NCBI RefSeq assembly: GCF_000220705.2
Contig: NZ_CP023202.1
Coordinates: 1,674,001-1,738,000 of the forward strand
Direction of reading: 5' to 3'
Length of the DNA: 64,000 nucleotides
From: Streptomyces xinghaiensis S187
Lineage (GTDB): Bacteria > Actinomycetota > Actinomycetes > Streptomycetales > Streptomycetaceae
Shown here: positions 50,287-59,030 of the stretch, in pieces
How positions within the stretch are numbered: position 1 is the stretch's first letter
Layout of the letters: each line of letters opens with the position of its first letter
Notes under the pieces: model-generated
What the model saw: only the letters and a program-made list of their open reading frames with translations
Databases searched by the model: none
Told to the model about the DNA's origin: nothing
Position numbers and translations under genes: made by a program

Positions 50287-50940
50287 TCAGACCCGGTAGC
50301 CGGAGCCGGGGACCGTGATGATCACGGGCGGCTCGCCGAGCTTGCGGCGGAGGGTCATCACGGTGACCCGGACCACGTTGGTGAAGGGGTCGGTGTTCTC
50401 GTCCCAGGCCTTCTCCAGTAGCTGCTCGGCCGAGACCACGGACCCCTCGGCCCGCATCAGCACCTCCAGCACCGCGAACTCCTTCGGCGCCAGCTGCACC
50501 TGCCGGCCGTCCCGGAAGACCTCCCGGCGGTTCGGGTCCAGCCGGATGCCGGCGCGCTCCAGGACGGGGGGCAGCGGTGCGGTCGTACGGCGCCCGAGGG
50601 CCCGCACCCGGGCGGTGAGTTCGCTGAAGGCGAACGGCTTGGGGAGGTAGTCGTCGGCACCGATCTCCAGGCCCTCGACGCGGTCGCTGACGTCGCCGGA
50701 AGCGGTGAGCATCAGCACCCGGGTCGGCAGCCCGAGCTCCACGATGTGCCGGCAGACGTCGTCCCCGTGCACCAGCGGCAGATCGCGGTCGAGGACGACC
50801 ACGTCGTACTCGTTGACGTCGACCCGCTCCTGGGCGGCGGCCCCGTCGTACACGACGTCGACGGCCATGGCCTCCCGGCGCAGCCCGGTGGCCACCGCAT
50901 CGGCGAGCAGCTGCTCGTCCTCGACGACGAGTACGCGCAC
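50287..50940 (-). CDS. cutR: Response regulator CutR (217 aa)
   Basis: OmpR-family regulator nearly identical in my memory to S. lividans CutR. Receiver MRVLVVEDEQLLADAVATGL, phospho-Asp51 in VVVLDRDLPLVHGDDV, Lys in YLPKPFAFSELTARV. The winged HTH includes LAPKEFAVLEVLMRAEGSVV, TNVVRVTVMTLRRKLGEPPV, ITVPGSGYRV. First gene of the cutRS operon. In S. coelicolor CutRS affects antibiotic production and secretion-stress proteases (HtrA-like). Confidence 0.94.
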   Translation of the reverse strand: MRVLVVEDEQLLADAVATGLRREAMAVDVVYDGAAAQERVDVNEYDVVVLDRDLPLVHGDDVCRHIVELGLPTRVLMLTASGDVSDRVEGLEIGADDYLPKPFAFSELTARVRALGRRTTAPLPPVLERAGIRLDPNRREVFRDGRQVQLAPKEFAVLEVLMRAEGSVVSAEQLLEKAWDENTDPFTNVVRVTVMTLRRKLGEPPVIITVPGSGYRV

Positions 50941-51140
50941 GGCACGCTCCCTTCCCCTGGTCCGCGACCCGTGATCAGGCCGGACGCTGTTCGGACATCC
51001 TCCCCATCCTGCCCCCGCCGCCCGTAAACCGGCGGTAAGCGGATCACCGGATCGGGAGAATCAGGATTCTTATCGCGTTTGAGGTTTCTCTGAGGTCCGG
51101 GTTGGGGAGGACGAATGCACATCCGAGATCACGCCCTGTA

Positions 51141-51154
51141 CGTGGCATGCCACG
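51141..51154. promoter_or_regulatory. 14-bp perfect palindrome upstream of the 57-aa gene
   Basis: CGTGGCATGCCACG at 51141-51154 is perfectly symmetric and lies in the divergent interval between cutR and the small gene at 51244, a typical operator position. The binding protein is unknown. Confidence 0.45.
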
Positions 51155-51243
51155 ACCTGCTGTCCCCCGCAGAGAAGCGGTGCGTGATCAACCCGCCGTC
51201 GGCACACCCCCGTGCCATCGACCCACGACGAGGGGGCGCAACC

Positions 51244-51417
51244 ATGGACGCGTTCACCGCAGGACTTCTGCAGCGTATAGAGAGCACCGAGTCCGACCTG
51301 ACGCGCGCTCGGGAGACGGGCGACGACTTCCTCGTGGAGGTGGAGCTGGCGGAGCTGGACGATCTTCGCCGCCTCGCAGCCGAGCACGGCGTGGAGATCG
51401 GCGCCCTGACCGCCTGA
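51244..51417 (+). CDS. Small conserved protein (57 aa)
   Basis: ATG 51244 has GAGGGGG 9 nt upstream; an open frame extends upstream but lacks an RBS. The sequence is one long amphipathic, acidic coiled-coil-like helical hairpin: GLLQRIESTESDLTRARETG, DDFLVEVELAELDDLRRLAA, then EHGVEIGAL. Small proteins of this type are widespread in Streptomyces; function unknown. Followed by an 18-bp hairpin. Confidence 0.8.
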   Translation: MDAFTAGLLQRIESTESDLTRARETGDDFLVEVELAELDDLRRLAAEHGVEIGALTA

Positions 51418-51437
51418 GCCGGCCCCGGTCACGTTAC

Positions 51438-51481
51438 GGAGGGCGCCCCGGTACCGTTCACCCGGTACCGGGGCGCCCTCC
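51438..51481. terminator. Bidirectional 18-bp hairpin
   Basis: GGAGGGCGCCCCGGTACC (51438-51455) pairs perfectly with 51464-51481 around an 8-nt loop. It terminates the 57-aa gene and, from the other side, the hemH-inositol phosphatase operon. Confidence 0.9.
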
Positions 51482-51523
51482 GCCCGTTTCCGGGGGTGCG
51501 GCGTTTCCGGGGCGCGGCCCGGC

Positions 51524-52357
51524 TCAGCCCGCGGGGTGGTCGTCGTGCCAGGCGCCGAGCTCCTCCAGCCGGCCGCGCAGCGCCTCGAAGAGCCCCGGCG
51601 GTGCGGCCACGGCCAGCTCGCCGGAGAGCGGCTCCCCGGGCCGGCCGCCGGTAACCGCTCCGGCCTCCCGGGCGATCAGCTCGCCCGCGGCGTAGTCCCA
51701 CGGGTTGAGCCCGCGCTCGTAGTAGCCGTCGAGCCGGCCCGCCGCCACATCGCAGAGGTCGATCGCGGCGGACCCGGAGCGCCGGACGTCCCGCAGGTCC
51801 GGCACCAGCGCGCGGAGCACCGCGGCCTGCCCGATCTTGCGCTCGCGGACATAGCCGAAGCCGGTGCCGATGAGGGCCCGGTCCAGCGGCGGCGCGGGAT
51901 TGCAGCGCAGCCGCCGCTCGCCCCGGTACGCTCCCCCGCCCAGCACGGCCCGGGACGTCTCGCCCCGCACCGGCGCGGCCACCACGCCGGCCACCGTCTC
52001 GCCGCCGGCCTCGGCGGCGATGCTCACCGCCCAGTCGGGCCGCCCGTAGAGGTAGTTGACCGTGCCGTCGATGGGGTCGACTATCCAGCGGACGCCGCTG
52101 CGGCCCGCGGTGTCCGCGCCCTCCTCGCCGAGGAGGCCGTCGTCCGGCCGCCGCTCCGCCAGGAAGTCCTTGATCAGCTTCTCCGAGGCGATGTCCATCT
52201 CGGTGACGACGTCGATGGCGCTGGTCTTGGTCGCGGCCACCCCGAGGTCCTCCGGGCGGCTGTCGCGCAGCAGCGCCCCGGCGCGCTCGGCGGCCTCCAG
52301 GGCGATCGGCAGCAGCTCCCGGCCCAGGGCTTCGAGGTCCGTGTCCCGGGCGCTCAC
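51524..52357 (-). CDS. Inositol monophosphatase family protein (277 aa)
   Basis: Li+-sensitive, Mg2+-dependent phosphatase fold. Metal-binding motifs are GEEG (~95-98), WIVDPIDGTVNYLYG (DPIDGT) and a C-terminal WDYAAGELIAREAG. Full length for the family. GTG 52357 overlaps the hemH stop (GTGA). Possible substrates include inositol-1-phosphate, histidinol phosphate or PAP; not resolvable here. Second gene of the hemH operon. Confidence 0.93.
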   Translation of the reverse strand: MSARDTDLEALGRELLPIALEAAERAGALLRDSRPEDLGVAATKTSAIDVVTEMDIASEKLIKDFLAERRPDDGLLGEEGADTAGRSGVRWIVDPIDGTVNYLYGRPDWAVSIAAEAGGETVAGVVAAPVRGETSRAVLGGGAYRGERRLRCNPAPPLDRALIGTGFGYVRERKIGQAAVLRALVPDLRDVRRSGSAAIDLCDVAAGRLDGYYERGLNPWDYAAGELIAREAGAVTGGRPGEPLSGELAVAAPPGLFEALRGRLEELGAWHDDHPAG

Positions 52358-53493
52358 CGCGCGGCTCCCGCGTACGGGTCGTCCGCCCCGGCGGCGGCCG
52401 GCTTGGGCGTCCGGCCCGGGCAGCAGCCCACCGGGCAGACGTCGTGGCTCGGGCCGAGGTCACCCAGCGCGCGGCGGCGCACCTCCTCGCCGCGCTCGGC
52501 GGCCGCGCGCTCCAGGACCAGCTCCCGGATGCCGGCCACGAAGCGCGGATCGGCGCCGACCGTGCCGGCCCGGGCCACCGGCAGGTCCAGCGCGGTGGCC
52601 TTCGCCATGGCCTCCGTGTCGAGGTCGTAGATGACCTCCATGTGGTCGGAGACGAAGCCGATGGGGACCATGACGACGGCGGGCGCGCCCGCGCCGTGCA
52701 GCTCCTCCAGGTGGTCGCAGATGTCCGGCTCCAGCCAGGGGATGTGCGGGGCACCGCTGCGCGACTGGTAGACGAGCCGCCACGGCCGCTCCACGCCGTC
52801 CGATCCGCGCACCGCCTCCGCGATCAGCCGGGCGACGTCCAGGTGCTGCGCGACGTACGCGCCGCCGTCGCCGTGGCCCTCCGGCGGGCCGGAGGTGTCG
52901 GCCGAGGCCGTGGGGATGGAGTGGGTGGTGAACGCCAGATGGGCGCCCTCCCGCACCTCCTCCGGCAGCCCGGCGAGCGCCGTGAGCGCCGCCTCGGCCA
53001 CGGGCTCGACGAAGCCCGGGTGGTTGAAGTAGTGCCGGAGCTTGTCGATCCGCGGCAGGGGCAGGCCCTCGGCCTCCAGGGCCGCGAGCGACGCGGCGAG
53101 GTTCTCACGGTACTGCCGGCAGCCGGAGTAGGAGGCGTAGGCGCTGGTGGCCAGCGTGAGGACGCGGCGGTGCCCGGCGGCGGCCATCTCCCGCAGGGTG
53201 TCCGTGAGATAGGGCGCCCAGTTGCGGTTGCCCCAGTACACGGGGAGGTCCAGGCCGTGCTCGGCGAAGTCCTTGCGGAGCGCGGCCAGCAGCTCGCGGT
53301 TCTGGTCGTTGATGGGGCTCACGCCCCCGAAGAGGAAGTAGTGCTGCCCCACTTCCTCCAGCCGCTCGCGGGGGATGCCCCGGCCGCGGGTGACGTTCTC
53401 CAGGAAGGGCACCACGTCGTCCGGCCCCTCGGGGCCGCCGAAGGAGAGGAGCAGCAGGGCGTCGTAGGGATCGGGGACTGACTGATCGGACAT
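52354..53493 (-). CDS. hemH: Ferrochelatase, coproporphyrin type (379 aa)
   Basis: Inserts Fe2+ into coproporphyrin III in the actinobacterial/firmicute heme pathway (also called CpfC). Motifs: ALLLLSFGGPEGPDDVVPFL at the start, YWGNRNWAPYLTDTLREMAA, the active-site His in FTTHSIPT, and IPWLEPDICDHLEELH, GFVSDHMEVIYDLD. The [2Fe-2S] Cys ligands of the actinobacterial group are visible: SGCRQY and C-terminal DVCPVGCCPG. The ATG at 53493 gives MSDQSVPDPYDALL. Operon with the inositol phosphatase downstream. Confidence 0.95.
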   Translation of the reverse strand: MSDQSVPDPYDALLLLSFGGPEGPDDVVPFLENVTRGRGIPRERLEEVGQHYFLFGGVSPINDQNRELLAALRKDFAEHGLDLPVYWGNRNWAPYLTDTLREMAAAGHRRVLTLATSAYASYSGCRQYRENLAASLAALEAEGLPLPRIDKLRHYFNHPGFVEPVAEAALTALAGLPEEVREGAHLAFTTHSIPTASADTSGPPEGHGDGGAYVAQHLDVARLIAEAVRGSDGVERPWRLVYQSRSGAPHIPWLEPDICDHLEELHGAGAPAVVMVPIGFVSDHMEVIYDLDTEAMAKATALDLPVARAGTVGADPRFVAGIRELVLERAAAERGEEVRRRALGDLGPSHDVCPVGCCPGRTPKPAAAGADDPYAGAAR

Positions 53494-53631
53494 GCCGCCG
53501 ATCCTGCCACCCGCCACCGACGGCCGGGAAAATACCCGGGCGTCCGGGCCCCGGACGGCCGTAGGCTGAGGCGCCCCTGTCCCCAGTCCTCCCCCAGTCC
53601 TCCCCTGCCAGGTCGCCGCCGGAGCCGATAC

Positions 53632-54867
53632 GTGTCCAGTCCCTACCGCGAGATCTTCGCGCACCCCGGCACCATGGCGTTCTCCGCGGCCGGTCTCCTC
53701 GGGCGGATGCCGGCGGCCATGCTGGCCATCGGCGTCGTCACGATGATCTCCCGGCTGACGGGCCGCTACGGGCTGGCCGGGGCGGTCGCCGCGACGCTGG
53801 CCCTCTCCTCCGCCTGCCTGGCCCCGCGGATCTCCCGGCTGGTCGACCGGCACGGCCAGCGCCGGGTGCTGCGCCCCGCCCTGCTCGGCTCGGTGACCGC
53901 CGTCACGGGACTGCTGGTCTCCGCCCGCCAGGGGCTGCCCGCCTGGACGCTCTTCCTCTTCGCCGCCGGAGCCGGCTGTGTGCCGCACATCGGCTCGATG
54001 ATCCGCTCCCGCTGGGCCGCGCTGCACCGCGGCTCGCCGCGGATGCTGCACACCGCCTACTCCTGGGAGTCCCTGGTCGACGAGGTCTGCTTCGTCCTCG
54101 GGCCGCTGGTCTCCATCGGGCTGTCCACCCAGTGGTTCCCGGAGGCCGGGCCGCTGGCCGCCCTGGTGTTCCTCACCGCGGGCGTCCTGTGGCTGACCTC
54201 CCAGCGCGCCACCGAGCCCGTGCCGCATCCCCGCGAGCAGCACACCGCGGGCTCGGCGCTCCGCTCCCCCGGTCTGCGGGTGCTCGTGATGACCTTCGGC
54301 GTCTGTGGAGCGATCTTCAGTTCGGTCGACGTGGTGACGGTGGCCTTCGCCGAGGAGGCCGGCCATCCGGCGCTGGCCGGGCCCGTGCTGGCGGTGTACG
54401 CCCTGGGGTCGGGGCTGGCCGCCGGGGTGTTCGGACTGCTGGACCTGAAGGGCGCGCCGTCCCGCCGGTGGCTGCTCGGGGTGTGGGCGATGGCGCTCTG
54501 CACGCTGCCCCTGCTGTCGGCCGGGAACCTGCTCGCGCTGGCCGCCGCCCTCTTCTTCGCCGGCATGACGATCGCCCCCACCGCGGTCACCACCATGGCC
54601 CTGGTCGCACAGCACGTCCCCGCCGCCCGGCTGACCGAGGGCATGAGCTGGACGAGCACCGGCGTGCAGCTGGGCCTCGCCGGCGGGGCGGCCGCCGGCG
54701 GCTGGGTGGTCGACGCGGCGGGGGCCGGGGCCGGATACTCGGTGCCCGCCGGGGCTGGACTTCTCGCGGCAGTGGTGGCATCCCTGGGGTACCGCCGGCT
54801 CCGGCCGGCTCCGCGGCGGCAGAGAGTGGGAGCACATGACGCAGAAGACCGGCGACGCGTGGCGTAA
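53632..54867 (+). CDS. MFS transporter (411 aa)
   Basis: Twelve hydrophobic segments, with the MFS loop-2/3-like motif RISRLVDRHGQRRVLRPALL after TM2 and a second-half counterpart LLDLKGAPSRRWLL. The N-terminus MSSPYREIFAHPGTMAFSAA is typical of a Streptomyces drug/sugar-efflux-like group. GTG 53632 starts it. Substrate unknown. Its stop lies 32 nt inside the FAD-oxidase gene, so the two are coupled. Divergent from hemH. Confidence 0.9.
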   Translation: MSSPYREIFAHPGTMAFSAAGLLGRMPAAMLAIGVVTMISRLTGRYGLAGAVAATLALSSACLAPRISRLVDRHGQRRVLRPALLGSVTAVTGLLVSARQGLPAWTLFLFAAGAGCVPHIGSMIRSRWAALHRGSPRMLHTAYSWESLVDEVCFVLGPLVSIGLSTQWFPEAGPLAALVFLTAGVLWLTSQRATEPVPHPREQHTAGSALRSPGLRVLVMTFGVCGAIFSSVDVVTVAFAEEAGHPALAGPVLAVYALGSGLAAGVFGLLDLKGAPSRRWLLGVWAMALCTLPLLSAGNLLALAAALFFAGMTIAPTAVTTMALVAQHVPAARLTEGMSWTSTGVQLGLAGGAAAGGWVVDAAGAGAGYSVPAGAGLLAAVVASLGYRRLRPAPRRQRVGAHDAEDRRRVA

Positions 54868-56146
54868 CTGGGCGGGGACGGTGGCGGCGCGGCCGCTGCG
54901 CTCCCCGGCCCCCGCGACCACCGACGAGGTGGCCCGGATCGTCAAGTCGGCGGCCGAGGAGGGGGTTCCGGTGAAGGCCGTCGGCACCGGCCACTCCTTC
55001 ACCGCCGCCGCGGCCACCGACGGCGTGCTGATCCGCCCCGACCGGCTGACCGGGGTCCGGCGGATCGACCGCGACGCCGGGACGGTCACCGTGGCCGCGG
55101 GCACACCGCTGTGGCAGCTCAACCAGACGCTGGCCGGTGCGGGCCTGTCGCTGACGAACATGGGCGACATCATGGCGCAGACGGCCGCCGGGGCCACGAG
55201 CACCGGGACGCACGGCACGGGGCGGGACTCCGGCTCCATATCCGCGCAGCTCACCGCCCTGGAACTGGTCACCGCCGACGGCTCGGTGCTGCAGTGCTCG
55301 CGCGAGGAGAACCCCGAGGTCTTCGCCGCGGCCCGGATCGGCCTGGGCGCGCTGGGGGTCGTCACCGCCCTCACCTTCGCGGTCGAGCCGCTCTTCCTGC
55401 TCACCGCCCGCGAGGAACCGATGCCGCTGGACCGGGTGCTGGCCGACTTCGACCAGCTGACGCGGGAGAACGAGCACTTCGAGTTCTACTGGTTCCCGCA
55501 CACGGAGCACTGCAACACCAAGCGGAACAACCGCAGCGCCGGTCCCCCCGCCCCGCTCGGCCGGATCGGCGGCTGGGTCGAGGACGAACTGCTCTCCAAC
55601 GCCGCCTTCCAGCTGGTGTGTTCGGCGGGCCGCGCCGTGCCCGCCGCGATCCCGCGGATGGCCCGGATCACCGGCCGCGCGCTGTCGGCGCGCACCTACA
55701 CCGACATTCCGTACAAGGTCTTCACCTGCCCGCGCCGGGTCCGGTTCGTGGAGATGGAGTACGCCGTCCCGCGCGCGGCGGGCATCGCCGCGCTGCGCGA
55801 GGTGAAGGCCCTCATCGAGCGCTCCGGTCTGCGCGTCGGCTTCCCCGTGGAGGTGCGCACCGCGCCGGCCGACGACATCACGCTCTCCACGGCGTCCGGC
55901 CGGGACAGCGTCTACATCGCCGTGCACCTGTACCGCGGCACCCCGTACCGGCCGTACTTCTCGGAGGTCGAGCGGATCATGACGGCCCATGAGGGGCGCC
56001 CGCACTGGGGAAAGCTGCACAGCCGGGACGCGGGCCAACTCGCCTCGGTGTACCCGCGCTTCGGCGAGTTCACGGCGCTGCGCGACCGGCTCGACCCGGA
56101 CCGGGTGTTCGGCAACGCGTATCTGCGGCGGGTCCTGGGCGGCTGA
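54836..56146 (+). CDS. FAD-linked sugar-1,4-lactone oxidase (436 aa)
   Basis: VAO/aldonolactone-oxidoreductase family. FAD PCMH domain: RPLRSPAPATTDEVARIVKS, AVGTGHSFTAAAATDGVLIR, TGTHGTGRDSGSISAQL (covalent FAD normally via this region's His). A C-terminal D-arabinono-lactone oxidase domain has the hallmark RPHWGKLH (HWGK). Oxidises a sugar lactone (such as L-gulono- or D-arabinono-1,4-lactone) with O2 or a dye-type acceptor. No signal peptide. Overlaps the MFS gene's 3' end by 32 nt. Confidence 0.9.
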   Translation: MTQKTGDAWRNWAGTVAARPLRSPAPATTDEVARIVKSAAEEGVPVKAVGTGHSFTAAAATDGVLIRPDRLTGVRRIDRDAGTVTVAAGTPLWQLNQTLAGAGLSLTNMGDIMAQTAAGATSTGTHGTGRDSGSISAQLTALELVTADGSVLQCSREENPEVFAAARIGLGALGVVTALTFAVEPLFLLTAREEPMPLDRVLADFDQLTRENEHFEFYWFPHTEHCNTKRNNRSAGPPAPLGRIGGWVEDELLSNAAFQLVCSAGRAVPAAIPRMARITGRALSARTYTDIPYKVFTCPRRVRFVEMEYAVPRAAGIAALREVKALIERSGLRVGFPVEVRTAPADDITLSTASGRDSVYIAVHLYRGTPYRPYFSEVERIMTAHEGRPHWGKLHSRDAGQLASVYPRFGEFTALRDRLDPDRVFGNAYLRRVLGG

Positions 56147-56744
56147 CGGGCCGCCGCGCGGCGGCACGTACCGGCCACTGCCCCTTCGGTCGGATGTGCG
56201 ACCTGGGTACGGGGCAGGGGCCCGGGCCGGTGGTCCGCGCGCCGGCGCCCGGCGCTCCGTCACTCTCCGTCCACGCTCCGGCCGCACCGCCACCCGCCTC
56301 CGGAGCGGGGCGAACCGGAGGAGATGACTCCGCATCAGGAGGTTCCGTGAAACTCCGTCCGCGCACGGCGACCCGTGCTCCCGCCGATCGCGTCCGGGCG
56401 GCAGAAGCGGGCGGCGTGCCAGTCCACCCGGGTGGGCTGAATGGAGTACTGTGGCGAATCCTGGCTCCGGCTCCCCGCCGGGCTGCCCGGATCCGCGAAA
56501 GCGGCCCGGAGCAGGGTTCGGACCGACGTAGTCGTGGCAGGACCTGGGTAGGGTGCATGGGACGGACGGCGCGGTCACGCATCGTGACACATGGGTTACC
56601 GCGTCACAACGGCGAAGAAGGGCCCCGGCCCGACACGCCGGGCAACTCGGCAATGCTGTGGCAGGCTGCACCCGGGCAGGCCACACTCGTCTAGCGGAAG
56701 CAGCGACGCACGTGACGTCGGCAGGCACCACCCGGGAGGTCCCC
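56147..56744. other. 598-bp leader/intergenic region before sepH
   Basis: No recognisable gene; open frames lack family similarity. Close to sepH a symmetric GTGAC ... GTCAC pair (56582-56606) and repeated TCACGCATCGTGACACA-like motifs sit in the probable promoter zone. No terminator hairpin after the lactone oxidase is obvious. Confidence 0.4.
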
Positions 56745-57815
56745 ATGCCCGAACTGCGTGTCGTGGCCGTCAGCAACGACGGCACACGGCTGGTGCTGAA
56801 GGCTGCGGACAGCACGGAATACACCCTTCCGATCGATGAGCGGCTGCGCGCCGCCGTGCGGAACGACCGTGCCCGGCTGGGCCAGATCGAGATCGAGGTC
56901 GAGAGCCACCTCCGCCCCCGGGACATCCAGGCGCGGATAAGGGCGGGTGCCTCCGCCGAGGAGGTCGCACAGCTCGCCGGCATCCCCGTCGAGCGGGTGC
57001 GCCGCTTCGAGGGCCCGGTGCTCGCCGAGCGCGCGTTCATGGCCGAGCGGGCCCGCAAGACCCCGGTCCGCCGTCCGGGCGAGAACACCGGGCCCCAGCT
57101 CGGCGAGGCCGTCGCGGAGCGCCTGATGCTGCGCGGCGCGGAGAAGGACACCGTCCAGTGGGACTCCTGGCGGCGCGACGACGGTACCTGGGAGGTCCTG
57201 CTCGCCTACCGGGTCGCCGGTGAACCGCACTCCGCGAGCTGGACCTACGATCCCCCGCGCCGGCTGGTGCAGGCGGTGGACGACGAGGCCCGCTCGCTGA
57301 TCGGGGACACGGACGACACCCCCGAGCCGAGCATCCCGTTCGTTCCCCGGATCGCCCGGCTCCCCCGGGACCGGCCGATGGACCGCACCGTCCCGATCGA
57401 CCGCTCGGAGCGGCCGGACCGCGCACTGTCCGCCCGCTCGGAGTCCGACGAGACCGCCGAGCGGGACAGCCGCGACCGCGACTCGCTGACCAGCCTGCTG
57501 GAGGCGGTGCCGAGCTTCCGGGGCGACATGGTCGTACCGGAGCAGACCTCGCAGTCCCGGGCCGAGCCCGCCGACAGCCCTCCGGACGACGAGCCGGCCG
57601 CCGCCGAGGAGCCCGCGGCACCGCCCGCCGCGGCGAGCGCCGGCTCGGCGTACGCCGACGTGCTGATGCCCCGCGCCGTGGCGGGTCACCGGGACCGGCT
57701 CACCGGCACGACGGACCGGCAGGCGGAGGCGGACGGCGTCCGTCCCGGCCGCCGCGCCGCCGTACCGAGCTGGGACGAGATCGTCTTCGGCACCCGCCGC
57801 AAGAAGCAGGAGTAG
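56745..57815 (+). CDS. sepH: Septation protein SepH (356 aa)
   Basis: Actinobacterial cell-division protein that binds FtsZ and stimulates its assembly (S. venezuelae/S. coelicolor SepH). The N-terminal DUF3071 domain (1-~175) starts MPELRVVAVSNDGTRLVLKA, includes the HTH-like SHLRPRDIQARIRAGASAEE, VAQLAGIPVERVRRFEGPVL, then DTVQWDSWRRDDGTWEVLLA and WTYDPPRRLVQAVDDEA. A long disordered acidic/Arg/Pro region leads to a conserved C-terminal SWDEIVFGTRRKK motif. RBS GGGAGG precedes the ATG. Ends at a 21-bp hairpin. Confidence 0.96.
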   Translation: MPELRVVAVSNDGTRLVLKAADSTEYTLPIDERLRAAVRNDRARLGQIEIEVESHLRPRDIQARIRAGASAEEVAQLAGIPVERVRRFEGPVLAERAFMAERARKTPVRRPGENTGPQLGEAVAERLMLRGAEKDTVQWDSWRRDDGTWEVLLAYRVAGEPHSASWTYDPPRRLVQAVDDEARSLIGDTDDTPEPSIPFVPRIARLPRDRPMDRTVPIDRSERPDRALSARSESDETAERDSRDRDSLTSLLEAVPSFRGDMVVPEQTSQSRAEPADSPPDDEPAAAEEPAAPPAAASAGSAYADVLMPRAVAGHRDRLTGTTDRQAEADGVRPGRRAAVPSWDEIVFGTRRKKQE

Positions 57816-57834
57816 CCGGAGCCCTCCGGCGGCG

Positions 57835-57889
57835 ACGCCCGGTGGCCGGGGACCCGCGCGTCACCGCGGGGTCCCCGGCCACCGGGCGT
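57835..57889. terminator. Very strong hairpin between sepH and the sulfurtransferase
   Basis: 57835-57855 is perfectly complementary to 57869-57889 (21 bp, starting ACGCCCGGTGGCC), with a 13-nt loop that adds GCG/CGC pairing. It lies between convergent genes. Confidence 0.92.
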
Positions 57890-57938
57890 TCGTCCGTACG
57901 GACCGGGGGCCGCCCCTGGCCGGGGCCGCCGGGCCGTG

Positions 57939-58775
57939 TCAGCCCGGGTCGGCGCCCGTGGCGACCGGACGCTCCGGACCGGCGCACCACTCGCTCCAGG
58001 AACCGGGGTACAGGGCCGCCGGAATGCCCGCCAGCTCCAGCGCGAGCACCTCCTGTGCCGCCGAGACCCCGGAGCCGCAGTACACGCCCACGGGCGCGTC
58101 ACCGCGGACCCCGAGGGCGGCGAAGCGTCCGGCGAGCTCGCCCGCCGGACGGAACCGGCCCCCGGCGGTGAGGTTGCCGGCCGTCGGCGCGGACAGCGCT
58201 CCCGGGATGTGGCCCGCCACCGGGTCGACCGGTTCCACCTCGCCGCGGTAGCGCTCGGCCGCGCGGGCGTCCAGCAGCACGCCCTTGCGCGCCAGTTCGG
58301 CCGCCTCGTCCGCGCCGAGCACCGGCAGACCGCCCGGGTCGGGCTCGAACGTGCCCTCGGCCGGGGCGGGTTCGGCCGTCTCCAGCGGGCCGCCGATCTC
58401 CCGCCAGGCGCGGAGGCCGCCGTCGAGGACGCGGACCGAGGGGTGCCCGGCCCAGCGGAGCAGCCACCACGCGCGGGCCGCGCCCCAGCCCTGCGCGTCG
58501 TCGTACACCACGACCGGGCGGCCGGAGGAGACACCGGCCCGCCGCATCGCGGCCCCGAGGACGGCCGGGTCCGGCAGCGGGTGCCGGCCGCCGCTCCCGG
58601 GCGGTCCGGCGAGGTCGGCCTCCAGATCCACGTAGACGGCGCCGGGGATGTGGCCCTCCTCGTACGCCGGTCTGCCCGGTGGGCCGCCCAGCTGCCAGCG
58701 CACGTCCAGGAGGACCGGCGGGGAGCCGCCCGCCGCCTCCCGGGCCAGATCGGATGCGGTGATGAGGGTGTCCAT
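57939..58775 (-). CDS. Two-domain rhodanese-type sulfurtransferase (278 aa)
   Basis: Tandem rhodanese domains. The first (inactive) has VLLDVRWQLGGPPGRPAYEE and HIPGAVYVDLEADLAG; the second has VLLDARAAERYRGEVEPVDP, GHIPGALSAPTAGNL and the active-site loop VYCGSGVSAAQEVLAL with the catalytic Cys. A CGSGV(S/T)A loop is typical of thiosulfate/3-mercaptopyruvate sulfurtransferases. Cytoplasmic. ATG 58775. Monocistronic. Confidence 0.93.
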   Translation of the reverse strand: MDTLITASDLAREAAGGSPPVLLDVRWQLGGPPGRPAYEEGHIPGAVYVDLEADLAGPPGSGGRHPLPDPAVLGAAMRRAGVSSGRPVVVYDDAQGWGAARAWWLLRWAGHPSVRVLDGGLRAWREIGGPLETAEPAPAEGTFEPDPGGLPVLGADEAAELARKGVLLDARAAERYRGEVEPVDPVAGHIPGALSAPTAGNLTAGGRFRPAGELAGRFAALGVRGDAPVGVYCGSGVSAAQEVLALELAGIPAALYPGSWSEWCAGPERPVATGADPG

Positions 58776-59030
58776 GTCCCCATCTTCGCGTAGGCCGGCT
58801 GCGCACCGGACCGGCTCCGGAAACCAGCCGTACGTCGGGCAGTTGTCGGACAGCCGGACCGCCGGGACGGATACGCAACGGCAAAGTGGGCATCCTTGAC
58901 CCCAAAGCCATGGAACGCGGCGCGGCCGTCTCCCTCGGCGCGGCAGCTGGTGCAAGCATGAGGCCGGGCGCCTCCCACCGCGACGACGTGCGCCCGGTCC
59001 CGCCCGGATCCGAACGCCCCGAGGAGAGTA

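Noticed and set aside
51115..51243. N-terminal extension of the 57-aa protein from ATG 51115
   Set aside because: The extension would read through the palindrome and has no RBS, whereas ATG 51244 has a good one and gives the compact helical protein.
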